From contig NZ_JANUBZ010000017.1 of assembly GCF_024808665.1 (NCBI RefSeq), positions 25,967 to 89,966 on the forward strand: DNA of 64,000 bases, written 5' to 3'. Below the pieces are notes generated by a model. It did not search any database. It saw nothing but the letters and a program-made list of their open reading frames with translations, and had not been told where the DNA came from. Positions 24,385 through 32,711 of the stretch are shown piece after piece; position 1 is the stretch's first letter, and every line of letters begins with the position of its first letter. Position numbers and translations under genes: made by a program. Source of the DNA: Mucilaginibacter empetricola. Its GTDB lineage: Bacteria > Bacteroidota > Bacteroidia > Sphingobacteriales > Sphingobacteriaceae.

Positions 24385-25017
24385 ATGAATCCGATATATC
24401 TTATCAACCAAACCACATTTCAGAATTACGAAGACATCAGTGTAAACGTAAAACCCGAGCGTCTGAACGTATTCATCAAAAAAGCACAGGATCTGGATCT
24501 AAAACCTTTTTTAGGTCATGCCTTATATTATGATTTTATCCAGAATTTTAATGCCGATGGTACCATTATGGATACAACCCCGCAGCAATACAAAGACCTG
24601 TTAAACGGTAGCGAATACCTGGACAGGTATGGCCACATCGTATTGTACGAAGGCTTGATACCAACACTGGTTTACTTCACCTTTGCCCGTTTTATTGAAG
24701 CGGACGCAGTACACTATACTTCAACAGGTCCTGTGTTAAAGCATCATGATAATGCAGATGCCATTGCACCAAAAGACATAATAAAACTAGTACAACAACA
24801 ACGCAGCGTAGCTAATGCCCACGCCAATGAGGTAGAAAAATTTTTGTGGGATAATAAAACCGAATTTCCGCTATGGCACTACAACGGCAAAAATAAAAGC
24901 AGCCGTCAGGCAGGTCCGCGCATCAGAAGTATTGACCGTACCAATTTCAATTATCCATCAGGCTATGATCCTTCAGGCCTGGACAGCTATCTGCCAATCA
25001 CTGAATTTATGAATTAA
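24385..25017 (+). CDS. DUF6712-like phage head-tail connector protein
   Basis: This protein has 210 residues from ATG 24385; the upstream ATG at 24355 would place the N-terminus inside the inverted repeat and is not preferred. MNPIYLINQTTFQNYEDISV and ERLNVFIKKAQDLDLKPFLG match the N-terminal pattern of DUF6712, a family tied to Bacteroidota phage structural clusters. A helical centre (LIPTLVYFTFARFIEADAVH) is typical of connector proteins. It probably docks on the portal ring. It is followed by the fibre gene. Confidence 0.65.
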   Translation: MNPIYLINQTTFQNYEDISVNVKPERLNVFIKKAQDLDLKPFLGHALYYDFIQNFNADGTIMDTTPQQYKDLLNGSEYLDRYGHIVLYEGLIPTLVYFTFARFIEADAVHYTSTGPVLKHHDNADAIAPKDIIKLVQQQRSVANAHANEVEKFLWDNKTEFPLWHYNGKNKSSRQAGPRIRSIDRTNFNYPSGYDPSGLDSYLPITEFMN

Positions 25018-25039
25018 GGCACTCTTTTAGGGGGTATAT

Positions 25040-25098
25040 TGATTTACGACAAAAATCAGTGTAATCCTAAACAAATCAGTGCAATCAAAAAACACACT
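25040..25098. repeat. Short word repeat before the fibre gene
   Basis: AAATCAGTGTAATCC and AAATCAGTGCAATCA occur 21 bases apart just upstream of the fibre start at 25099. A third word-type is used here. Confidence 0.4.
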
Positions 25099-26268
25099 AT
25101 GCCTACAGACAAAAAAATAACCGACCTGCCAATAGCCACCGTCATTAATGCAATGGATGTTTCTGTTTTGGTTGATGGTGGGACCGATTATCAATATAAT
25201 TTCACCCTGCTTTTGCAGTTTCTGGAAGCCAACCTGAATACCGGTGCGGGTATTTCATTCGGTACCGTTTTACCACAAAATACCAGCGGAAACAATGGCG
25301 ACGTATTTGTAAATACTACATCCGGATCATTTGCGCAGAAAGTAGCCGAAACCTGGACTGTTGTTTATACCCTACCCAATCCAAGTGCGGCCGACGGCAC
25401 CCTACTTTACGGCGCAGGAACACCAGCATCAACCACCGGCAAAAATGGTGATAGTTATGTCAATACACTTACCGGCGTCTTTTACGAGAAAACGAATAAC
25501 GCTTGGTCGCAAGTATTTTCCATGGCTAGCGGCCCGCAAGGACCACAAGGTATTGCCGGCACTAATGGCACCAACGGCATCAACGGCAACACACTCTTAT
25601 ACGGGACCACCAACCCAGCTAACAATACCACCGGCGCCGACGGCAATTTTTACATCAACACATCAAGCTACCTTATTTTTGGCCCCAGGGCAGCCGGAGT
25701 ATGGCCCGCAGGTGTAAGTATGCTAGGCAATGATGGAGCAACAGGCCCACAAGGCCCAGCCGGCCCAATTGGCGCGACTGGTGCGAATGGTCAGGGTGTA
25801 CCCGCGGGGGGTACAACGGGACAAGTGCTGGCTAAAAACACAAATACTGATTACGATACAAGCTGGCAAAATAATTCTCATCCTACAGCCACCACCACAA
25901 CTGCTGGGATAGCAGCATTAGCGACCGTTACAGAAGCGTTGGCAGGAACCGATAACGCCAACATAATGACAGCACTGACTACGTTGAGTGTAATTTTAGA
26001 TCAGCAAAAAAATATACAGTATGGCATCAATCCTGTTTCCTTAAATGAAGTATCTATTTTAATGCAAAACGCCGGCAATGTACTTTCAAGCTTAATAGCG
26101 AATCTTACCAACTTGAAACTGAAAATAGGCTATGCTGCCAGTTATTCGACCGACGCCCAAACGTATCCTTTTGCATATAACGCAGGCGATACTGTATTGA
26201 TAACCTATTCTTTTTCTGACCCCAATAATCTGAGGGGTAATTTAAAATTAATTTGCAGAGACAACTAA
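25099..26268 (+). CDS. Collagen-like phage tail fibre/adhesin
   Basis: This protein has 389 residues from ATG 25099. The N-terminus is a short attachment region (MPTDKKITDLPIATVINAMD). Repeated GxTxYGTxNPxxxTxGxxGD-type blocks follow, then collagen-like Gly-X-Y runs (GPQGPQGIAGTNG and GATGPQGPAGPIGATGANG). Next comes the GGTTGQVLAKNTNTDYDTSW segment that is common in phage fibres and usually precedes a trimerisation domain. It would bind the cell surface as a trimer. It follows the connector gene, so adhesion functions are kept although tail genes are missing. Confidence 0.8.
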   Translation: MPTDKKITDLPIATVINAMDVSVLVDGGTDYQYNFTLLLQFLEANLNTGAGISFGTVLPQNTSGNNGDVFVNTTSGSFAQKVAETWTVVYTLPNPSAADGTLLYGAGTPASTTGKNGDSYVNTLTGVFYEKTNNAWSQVFSMASGPQGPQGIAGTNGTNGINGNTLLYGTTNPANNTTGADGNFYINTSSYLIFGPRAAGVWPAGVSMLGNDGATGPQGPAGPIGATGANGQGVPAGGTTGQVLAKNTNTDYDTSWQNNSHPTATTTTAGIAALATVTEALAGTDNANIMTALTTLSVILDQQKNIQYGINPVSLNEVSILMQNAGNVLSSLIANLTNLKLKIGYAASYSTDAQTYPFAYNAGDTVLITYSFSDPNNLRGNLKLICRDN

Positions 26269-26280
26269 ATAATTTAACAA

Positions 26281-28011
26281 ATGAGTGCAACTTATAATTG
26301 GACATATAAACCGGGTTCAGATAATCCATATAATTTCTCAATACCTTCAACTGAAGATAATGTCAGGCCTACAGGTTATTGCTATATAGCACTTTTTGGT
26401 AATGACGTAACTGGGAACGGTAGTCGTCAATATCCATTTAGAACTATGGGGGCTGCTATTGCTACGTTCCCTAACCAGTTTTATATTATCGGTGGCGGTA
26501 CTTACCGAGAATCAACTCGAATATCTAATATTATTGGCGACGGCGATGTAACTATTGACTTTTCATATCTAGGGAGTTTCGGAGGGACTAACATGAATGC
26601 TTATAATATTAAATTTATAGGTAATGGTGTATCCAATGCAGGCCTTTCAGGAGGAGGGGACGCATATTACAAAGATTGCGCATTCACTTATTGTGGACCG
26701 GTAGGGCAAGATTGCACATTAGTCAATTGTATAGTCGCCAATTTTTCAGGCACATTAATCTCCCAGACCGCATATAGAAGTTGGACAAATTGCACATTTT
26801 ATAAATGTTTGTACATATATATCAAAAATCAAAGTTATGTATATCCATTGCGCTCAAGCTGCATTTTTTACGAATGTAATATTTCATTTAATGACACCTG
26901 TCCTAATATAATTTATTCGCTTTTTTGGAATTGTACATTCGCTTTTTCAAGTATTACCCCCACTATATTTTATCCTTCGATAAGCACAGGGTATACTTAT
27001 TATACTTCTATAGAGGCATTAATTACCGCTTTGAATATTAGTTTTCCAGGCATTGTTTTACCCTTGAATCGATGCATTATGGCTGATCCTCTATTTAACA
27101 ATATCAACATATTAGATTTTAGCCTTTCACTTTCAAGTCCTGCGCAAAATTTAAGCTATTATGGAACTTTTGCGGGAGCATCAAGCATTGGATCGTCTAT
27201 AAAAGCGAGAGCTATTGAAGCCGATGGCAGCTTTGATTTCTCTACCAATAGTAATCTAAATATTGCTGACGACAGCATAACTTTTGCTAATTCCACTATT
27301 GATGGACAAATTGACACACGTCCACAACTCAATAATATGGGTCGCATTATAAGCAAAATACCGACTTTTGGTGTAAATGCTGACAGAAATGGTCAATATG
27401 TCGATTCTATTCCCGATTTGTCAACTAGTACCTTAGACACCACAGCTACACTGGTTTATCCGGGAAGTTATTTGGTTGAGAATGGCTCAATATTAAATAA
27501 CGGCAACACTTATCAACCTGGTGATAGATTTACCACGGCGTCAACTGATTTAACTTTTAGCAGTACTACAGGCGGTGTAGTAAGGGAAATTTTAGAAGCC
27601 CCCGAACGTCATACCATTATGGCAAGGTTTAATAATGGTGGCAATTTTGCATTAAATACGGATGCTTTAGTAGCTGGCTATTGGTACTTTGTTGTCTCTG
27701 GCACGGCTTCTTACAATTCTGTTGATTACGAGGCAAACTCATACTTTAAAGCCGTAGATAACAATAACTGGTCGGGAGAGGCAGTCGTGGAATTGGCTTT
27801 TCCTGATGAAATCACTTTACCTTTTCAACATTATGATCCTGCATTTACTCCAACATCAAACAATATGGGAGATGTAAGTAGCGGTGCTATCTTAAGGGGT
27901 AATGGGGACCCTGCGTACGTCCGGGGTGGTATAGGCATCGATGAGTTCAACATAAGTTCTAAGCATATGATATTTAGATATTACCTAAGGGCATCAAATT
28001 TAACTCCGTAA
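26281..28011 (+). CDS. Beta-helix-like phage spike/fibre protein
   Basis: This protein has 576 residues. GNDVTGNGSRQYPFRTMGAA (about 38-57), then GGGTYRE and a run of strand-turn repeats with periodic Cys/Asn (KDCAFTYCGPVGQDCTLVNC), fit a right-handed parallel beta helix as in tailspikes or pectate-lyase-like folds. The last third contains beta domains, one of which (GYWYFVVSGTASYNSVDYEA) is repeated in the next gene. It starts 12 bases after the fibre gene and ends 3 bases before the next, so the three form one transcript. Polysaccharide binding is inferred. Confidence 0.6.
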   Translation: MSATYNWTYKPGSDNPYNFSIPSTEDNVRPTGYCYIALFGNDVTGNGSRQYPFRTMGAAIATFPNQFYIIGGGTYRESTRISNIIGDGDVTIDFSYLGSFGGTNMNAYNIKFIGNGVSNAGLSGGGDAYYKDCAFTYCGPVGQDCTLVNCIVANFSGTLISQTAYRSWTNCTFYKCLYIYIKNQSYVYPLRSSCIFYECNISFNDTCPNIIYSLFWNCTFAFSSITPTIFYPSISTGYTYYTSIEALITALNISFPGIVLPLNRCIMADPLFNNINILDFSLSLSSPAQNLSYYGTFAGASSIGSSIKARAIEADGSFDFSTNSNLNIADDSITFANSTIDGQIDTRPQLNNMGRIISKIPTFGVNADRNGQYVDSIPDLSTSTLDTTATLVYPGSYLVENGSILNNGNTYQPGDRFTTASTDLTFSSTTGGVVREILEAPERHTIMARFNNGGNFALNTDALVAGYWYFVVSGTASYNSVDYEANSYFKAVDNNNWSGEAVVELAFPDEITLPFQHYDPAFTPTSNNMGDVSSGAILRGNGDPAYVRGGIGIDEFNISSKHMIFRYYLRASNLTP

Positions 28012-28014
28012 TAT

Positions 28015-28386
28015 ATGGCTTTCAATATAACAAGCGGAATGATAGAAGCTAATATGCTTTATCAGGTTAGCGGTTCAATAAGTTATAATTCGGAGACCTA
28101 TACCAATCAAAACTTCAGGGGAGTAGCGGATGTTACTAATTTTTCGGGAGCCGGTATTGTTATTGAGGTCACTGAATTTACAGGGGGAACTGTACTATTT
28201 GTGCAGGACCATGATAAGGGCTACAAATTTCCCGACCCTCCTGTAACTATGTTGGGCGCAGCTATAAACTTCCAACAAGATTCACAAGATACTATTTTCA
28301 ATGAGGTCACAAAGATAGAAGGCATGTCGGTAACATTTGCCGATTTTCCTTTTTATCAAATCGACATAATGGAACAAAAAGGGTGA
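28015..28386 (+). CDS. Small fibre-associated protein sharing a module with 26281
   Basis: This 123-residue protein is beta-rich. Residues about 10-50 (MLYQVSGSISYNSETYTNQN then FRGVADVTNFSGAGIVIEV) match the YWYFVVSGTASYNSVDYEAN ... WSGEAVVEL segment near the end of the 26281 protein, so the module was duplicated. It starts three bases after that gene's stop. It could be a fibre tip or a chaperone; no enzyme motif is visible. Confidence 0.55.
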   Translation: MAFNITSGMIEANMLYQVSGSISYNSETYTNQNFRGVADVTNFSGAGIVIEVTEFTGGTVLFVQDHDKGYKFPDPPVTMLGAAINFQQDSQDTIFNEVTKIEGMSVTFADFPFYQIDIMEQKG

Positions 28387-28408
28387 TTGATCATTATTTT
28401 CAAAAATA

Positions 28409-29512
28409 TCAATTCTTAAACCGTTCTTTAAATTTCAAAAATCTTCGTTCATAAAAAAAATAGGATATATACGCTATAAGCAAACAAATTGGTATGTTAA
28501 AAAGCGGTGAATCAGAATATTTAAATAATCCTCTCCATGGTTGCTGATTTGTAAACAATTGCTGCCAAACATAAATACTGTAAGATAAGATCCCAATTTT
28601 AACCATTATTGGATGATTAAGTATTTTGGACAATAAATTATCGTTTTTTAAATTCAATATAATAGTAAGACCGATTAAAAATGCGAATAAATATTCCTTT
28701 ATGTAATCATTTAAAAAAACTTGATAACGTAATATTATAGCGGCAACAAAAACAAAAAAACTAAAAAAGTAGGTGGAAGAATATTTCAAAACAATTATTT
28801 TCTTGAAAAGAAATATTGACATGGCCGCTCCTATCAAAATTGAGGCTGTTCCCAGTGCAAATAAAAAAGCAAAAAGCCTAATAAATTTAAAAAACAAAGG
28901 ATAGTTGTTGTATACATTCAATGGTAATAGCCCGATCAAAACGATAAATGGCAGAATCAACAAAAACACACCTATAAAACCCAAAAATCTGCTAGGATTT
29001 TTGATCAAGAAGAATGGAAAAATCAAATAAAATTGTTCTTCCACGGACAAACTCCAAAAATGGGCTGTTTGCCAGTTCTTTCCATATGCTATTGGAATAT
29101 TAACTATATACAATCCCGCAGACAAGAACATTTTAAAGGTTGTATCAAGGTTAAAAACGATTGTGATAAGGAATAAACAAAATAGGTATAGATAAGCGAC
29201 GGGAAAAATCCTTAAAGCTCGTCGAACATAAAATCGTTTCAATGATACTTCTCCGAATTTAACTTTTTCCTTTAAAAGTAGTGTTGTAATAAGGAAACCA
29301 CTTATCACAAAAAAAATCTCTACACCTATCTCTCCATCGAAATATTTTGACCAGCTGAATTTAAATAAATGACTTATTACCACGATTATTATTGACACCG
29401 CCCTCAACCCATCCAGTCCTGGGAAATAAGATGGTTTTAAAATTTCAGGGATTTCTGTGATGTCTGAAGTTAATTTATTCCAAAGTATGTTTAGTTCTTT
29501 TTTCAAAACCAT
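28409..29512 (-). CDS. Acyltransferase 3 family protein (copy A)
   Basis: This 367-residue membrane protein has about ten spans. It begins with a cytoplasmic stretch and then SYFPGLDGLRAVSIIIVVIS followed by His, the catalytic-type His of acyltransferase-3 enzymes such as OafA. HFWSLSVEEQFYLIFPFFL is the second conserved segment. These enzymes O-acylate surface sugars. It faces away from the phage genes and is closely similar to copy B (29884-30993) along its whole length and into the 5' flank. A surface-modification role, possibly altering phage receptors, is inferred. Confidence 0.85.
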   Translation of the reverse strand: MVLKKELNILWNKLTSDITEIPEILKPSYFPGLDGLRAVSIIIVVISHLFKFSWSKYFDGEIGVEIFFVISGFLITTLLLKEKVKFGEVSLKRFYVRRALRIFPVAYLYLFCLFLITIVFNLDTTFKMFLSAGLYIVNIPIAYGKNWQTAHFWSLSVEEQFYLIFPFFLIKNPSRFLGFIGVFLLILPFIVLIGLLPLNVYNNYPLFFKFIRLFAFLFALGTASILIGAAMSIFLFKKIIVLKYSSTYFFSFFVFVAAIILRYQVFLNDYIKEYLFAFLIGLTIILNLKNDNLLSKILNHPIMVKIGILSYSIYVWQQLFTNQQPWRGLFKYSDSPLFNIPICLLIAYISYFFYERRFLKFKERFKN

Positions 29513-29883
29513 ATCGCCAAATAAACCAATTAAAAATGAAATTTTTCTGCATTAAAAACAACTAATCAAACACAGGAAACGCTACTTGTCTTTTTAAATC
29601 TTTGGGATTAAGGAAATCAAGCAATATCTATTTCCTAAGATAAGTTAGTTAGAAACTAAACTCACAATTTCACAGCGTACTTTGAGCTAACTTTAACTAG
29701 CACTCAACCATAGCATTTATTTTTTATCTCCAGAATGGTAACATTATTACTTTCATAATAGAATAAATGAATTTGGGACAAAAATGGTTTCACATTGACC
29801 AATTCTTAAGGATTAAATTTTCACTTCTTTATCTACTACTTTTTTTAATACGCTATACATGTATAGTAAACAATCCTTAAATA
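29513..29883. pseudogene. Decayed duplication flank between the two acyltransferases
   Basis: No gene is present in these 371 bases. The first about 90 match the sequence upstream of copy B and run into the position of the 31052 gene: CTAATCAAACACAGGAAACG here against CTTATCAAACACATGAAAAC there. The start ATG is AGG at about 29574, and a short stretch (TCTTTTTAAATCTTTGGGAT) still matches before similarity is lost. A perfect palindrome CTATACATGTATAG lies at 29853-29866. Confidence 0.55.
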
Positions 29884-30993
29884 TTACACAGTGCTATATT
29901 TTCTTTTAAGTTTTAAAAATTTACGTTCATAAAAATTATAAGAACAGTAAGCCACAATAAAAAGGACAAGCAAATTCAATAAAATGTTATCACTATACTT
30001 AAAGTGCCCACGCCAGGGCTGTTCACGAGTAAATAGCTGCTGCCAGATATAAATACTGTAAGAAAGGACTCCAAGTTTAATCATCAACGGATGATTAAGT
30101 ATTATGGAAAAAAAATTATCCTTTTTTAAATTTAGTATAATGGTATATCCTATTAAAAGTGCAAACAAATACTGCTTTATATAATCATTCAAAAAGTCCA
30201 GGTAGCCTATTACCATCGCAACAATAAAAATAAAAAAACTTAAAAAGTAAGCTGAAGGCCATTTCAAAACAATCATTTTTTTAAAAAGCAATATTGAAAT
30301 CGCTGCGCCAATCAGAATGCAGGAGGTTCCCGTCGCAAATAGAAATTCAAAAAGACGGATAAATTTATGGATTAAAGGATGATTATTATAAAAGTCTAAT
30401 GGCAGTACCCCTACTAAAACAATCAATGGTAAGACCAATAAAAACGCGGCAATAAAAATTAAAAATCTGCCTGGATTTCTGATCAGAAAGAATGGAAAAA
30501 GTAAGTAAAACTGTTCTTCCACAGACAAACTCCAAAAGTGTCCTGTTTGCCAATTTCTTCCATAAACTAATGGAATATTGACTATATACACAGCAGCCGA
30601 CAAGAACATTTTTAAGGTGGTATTGAGGTTGAAAATAATAGTTAGTATTACTAAGCAAAACAGATATAGATAAGCAACTGGAAAAATCCTCAACGCTCTC
30701 CTAATGTAAAATTGCTTCAATGATACCTCGCCAAACTTAACTTTCTCTTTTAAAAGAAGAGTTGTAATCAGAAAACCACTAATTACAAAAAAAACTTCCA
30801 CGCCTAGGTCGCCACGAATATATTTTGCCAACTCCGATGTATAATATACGTGACTTATCACTACGAGAATTATAGACACAGCTCTTAATCCATCTAAGCC
30901 GGGGAAGTAGGAGGTTTTTAAAATTTCGGGGATTTCTGTGATATCCGAGGTCAATTTATTCCAAAGTGTGCTTAGCTCTTTTTTCAAAACCAT
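29884..30993 (-). CDS. Acyltransferase 3 family protein (copy B)
   Basis: This 369-residue paralogue of copy A has the same catalytic His segment (YFPGLDGLRAVSIILVVISH) and HFWSLSVEEQFYLLFPFFL. The two N-termini are nearly identical (MVLKKEL), and differences are spread along the protein, so the duplication is not brand new. It is divergent from the holin-like gene at 31052. Two copies plus the more distant one at 32712 may modify different sugars or give variants of one modification. Confidence 0.85.
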   Translation of the reverse strand: MVLKKELSTLWNKLTSDITEIPEILKTSYFPGLDGLRAVSIILVVISHVYYTSELAKYIRGDLGVEVFFVISGFLITTLLLKEKVKFGEVSLKQFYIRRALRIFPVAYLYLFCLVILTIIFNLNTTLKMFLSAAVYIVNIPLVYGRNWQTGHFWSLSVEEQFYLLFPFFLIRNPGRFLIFIAAFLLVLPLIVLVGVLPLDFYNNHPLIHKFIRLFEFLFATGTSCILIGAAISILLFKKMIVLKWPSAYFLSFFIFIVAMVIGYLDFLNDYIKQYLFALLIGYTIILNLKKDNFFSIILNHPLMIKLGVLSYSIYIWQQLFTREQPWRGHFKYSDNILLNLLVLFIVAYCSYNFYERKFLKLKRKYSTV

Positions 30994-31051
30994 ATCCCCA
31001 AATAAACTAATTATAAATGATTTTCTTCACTAAAAACAACTTATCAAACAC

Positions 31052-31273
31052 ATGAAAACTTCATCTCTTTTCTCTTTAAATCTTCAGGATTTTGCCAAGG
31101 GACTTATCGTGGCTGTTGGCGGGGCTGTAATTGCGGCCATTCAATCTAGTATCCAGGCTGGTTCCCTTACTTTTAACTGGCAGGTTATCGGCAGCGTTGC
31201 TTTGGCCGCGGGTTTGTCGTACCTCGGCAAAAATTTCTTCACACCTGCCCAAATTGTAAGATCGGTCCAATAG
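31052..31273 (+). CDS. Holin-like small membrane protein
   Basis: This 73-residue protein has two short hydrophobic helices (FAKGLIVAVGGAVIAAIQSS and VIGSVALAAGLSYLG) separated by a turn, and a short C-terminal tail. Size, topology and position before a lysozyme gene fit a class II holin that opens the inner membrane for lysis. No sequence-level family is recognised. Its 5' flank was duplicated with the neighbouring acyltransferase. Confidence 0.6.
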   Translation: MKTSSLFSLNLQDFAKGLIVAVGGAVIAAIQSSIQAGSLTFNWQVIGSVALAAGLSYLGKNFFTPAQIVRSVQ

Positions 31274-31360
31274 CAAACCTTAAAGCGCATTGACCGCCCG
31301 GTCATTTGAAATAAAAAAGCGCATTCAAACACCTTTTCTTAAACATCAAATTAAAAATCA

Positions 31361-31825
31361 ATGAAACTAAGTGATCGTGGCTATGCCATTATTAAAAATT
31401 TCGAGGGGCTGCGTTTGTCCGCTTACCGCGATGTTGCCGGCGTTTGGACTATCGGCTACGGTTCAACCCGATACCATGATGGTAAACCTGTAAAGCCCGG
31501 CGACCAATTATCAGGCGAAATGCAGGCCGACGCCATTTTCAGAAATACCATGAGCCCGTATGAGGACGCGGTAAATGAGGCAGTAAAAGTCCCTTTAACG
31601 CAAAACCAGTTTGATGCCCTGGTTTCCTTTACCTATAACGAGGGCACAGGCGCATTGCAGGAGTCGACATTATTAGTAAAACTCAACGAAAAAAACTACG
31701 TCGAAGCTGCAACACATTTTATGGCATGGGACAAAATAACCGATCCGCAAACAGGCAAAAAAATAATTTGTGACACGCTGGTGCAACGCCGTAAAGAAGA
31801 AAGCCAGCTATTTATGGCTGCCTGA
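31361..31825 (+). CDS. Phage lysozyme, GH24 (endolysin)
   Basis: This 154-residue T4-type lysozyme cuts the glycan of peptidoglycan. The catalytic set Glu15, Asp24 and Thr30 has exactly the T4 spacing (Glu11, Asp20, Thr26), and VWTIGYGST follows. The C-terminal half has LTQNQFDALVSFTYNEGTGA. No signal peptide is present, so export would need the holin-like protein upstream. With genes 31052 and 31854 it forms a lysis cassette. The active site is intact. Confidence 0.92.
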   Translation: MKLSDRGYAIIKNFEGLRLSAYRDVAGVWTIGYGSTRYHDGKPVKPGDQLSGEMQADAIFRNTMSPYEDAVNEAVKVPLTQNQFDALVSFTYNEGTGALQESTLLVKLNEKNYVEAATHFMAWDKITDPQTGKKIICDTLVQRRKEESQLFMAA

Positions 31826-31853
31826 TTGTTAAATCTATTAAACATAAACACAG

Positions 31854-32180
31854 ATGACAACAATTGAACACCGCGAGCTAAAGGGCATCACAGTAAAAAA
31901 TCTGGTGGTAACGGTTATGAGTACGGCCAGTATTGTAGCATCGGTAATGACTACCTACTTCGGTTTGAAAAACGATATACGCGACATTAAAAGCAGCCAG
32001 GAAATTGAAGCCAGAATCAATAATCTTCGCATCAAAATGCTGGAAGATGAGGTATCGTTGCATCAAAAAGAAGTGGAAGAAATTAAGATAGTTAATCCGG
32101 GCGGCCGTCAAACCAATAGAAATTTACGGGTATTGAAAACAGCAGAACCTGTATTATTGAGTGCTATTCAAAACAAATAA
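31854..32180 (+). CDS. Membrane-anchored coiled-coil protein of the lysis cassette
   Basis: This 108-residue protein has one hydrophobic helix (TVMSTASIVASVMTTYFGL, about 20-38) followed by a charged coiled coil (DIRDIKSSQEIEARINNLRI and following). A single span plus coiled coil fits an inner-membrane spanin-like protein, though no outer-membrane partner gene is seen. It starts 28 bases after the lysozyme. Another reading is a phage membrane accessory protein. Confidence 0.55.
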   Translation: MTTIEHRELKGITVKNLVVTVMSTASIVASVMTTYFGLKNDIRDIKSSQEIEARINNLRIKMLEDEVSLHQKEVEEIKIVNPGGRQTNRNLRVLKTAEPVLLSAIQNK

Positions 32181-32205
32181 ATAATCAAACTAAAACAAAA
32201 ATAAA

Positions 32206-32667
32206 ATGAGCTTAAAAACTTTTATCGATAAAATATGGGCCGAAATTAAAACCTTATTTAATGGCTTCCCTGCCGAAATGCAAATAGCTGTTCACATTGG
32301 TGTCATAGTGACCGAAAACATTAAAAACTTTGTAGACTCGCCCGCGGCGGATGTGCTCACTGCTATTATCCCAGGCGACATTGACGACGACGTAAAAAAC
32401 TGGCTGAGAGCCAAGCTGCCAGGCGTATTAACCGAGCTTAAACTAGCCGACAGTTGCGCCGGTTTAACAGATGCCAGTCAAATTACCGCATGTGCCATAA
32501 AAGTTTTGCAAGGATTGGATGGCGACATACAGAGCGCATTCCTTCACAATCTATCCATTTTTATAGCGAAAATTGCATCAAATGGTAAACTTACCTGGGG
32601 CGATGGTGTTACGATTTTAGAATGGTATTATCAGAATGAGTTTAAAGCTGCTACGCCAGCAGCTTAA
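32206..32667 (+). CDS. Phage-associated protein of unknown function
   Basis: This 153-residue helical protein begins MSLKTFIDKIWAEIKTLFNG. It has amphipathic rather than membrane-spanning helices and two Cys residues near the middle (LADSCAGLTDASQITACAIK). It is last in the plus-strand lysis cassette, 25 bases after its neighbour, and ends 44 bases before a convergent acyltransferase. Family not recognised. Confidence 0.5.
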   Translation: MSLKTFIDKIWAEIKTLFNGFPAEMQIAVHIGVIVTENIKNFVDSPAADVLTAIIPGDIDDDVKNWLRAKLPGVLTELKLADSCAGLTDASQITACAIKVLQGLDGDIQSAFLHNLSIFIAKIASNGKLTWGDGVTILEWYYQNEFKAATPAA

Positions 32668-32711
32668 GTTAAATCGTTCAAACTTATCCTCTGCAATTTA
32701 TTGATTTATGA

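Noticed and set aside
25099..26268. Collagen-like gene as a host surface protein
   Set aside because: No signal peptide, and the GGTTGQVLAKNTNTDYDTSW segment plus position after connector genes fit a phage fibre.
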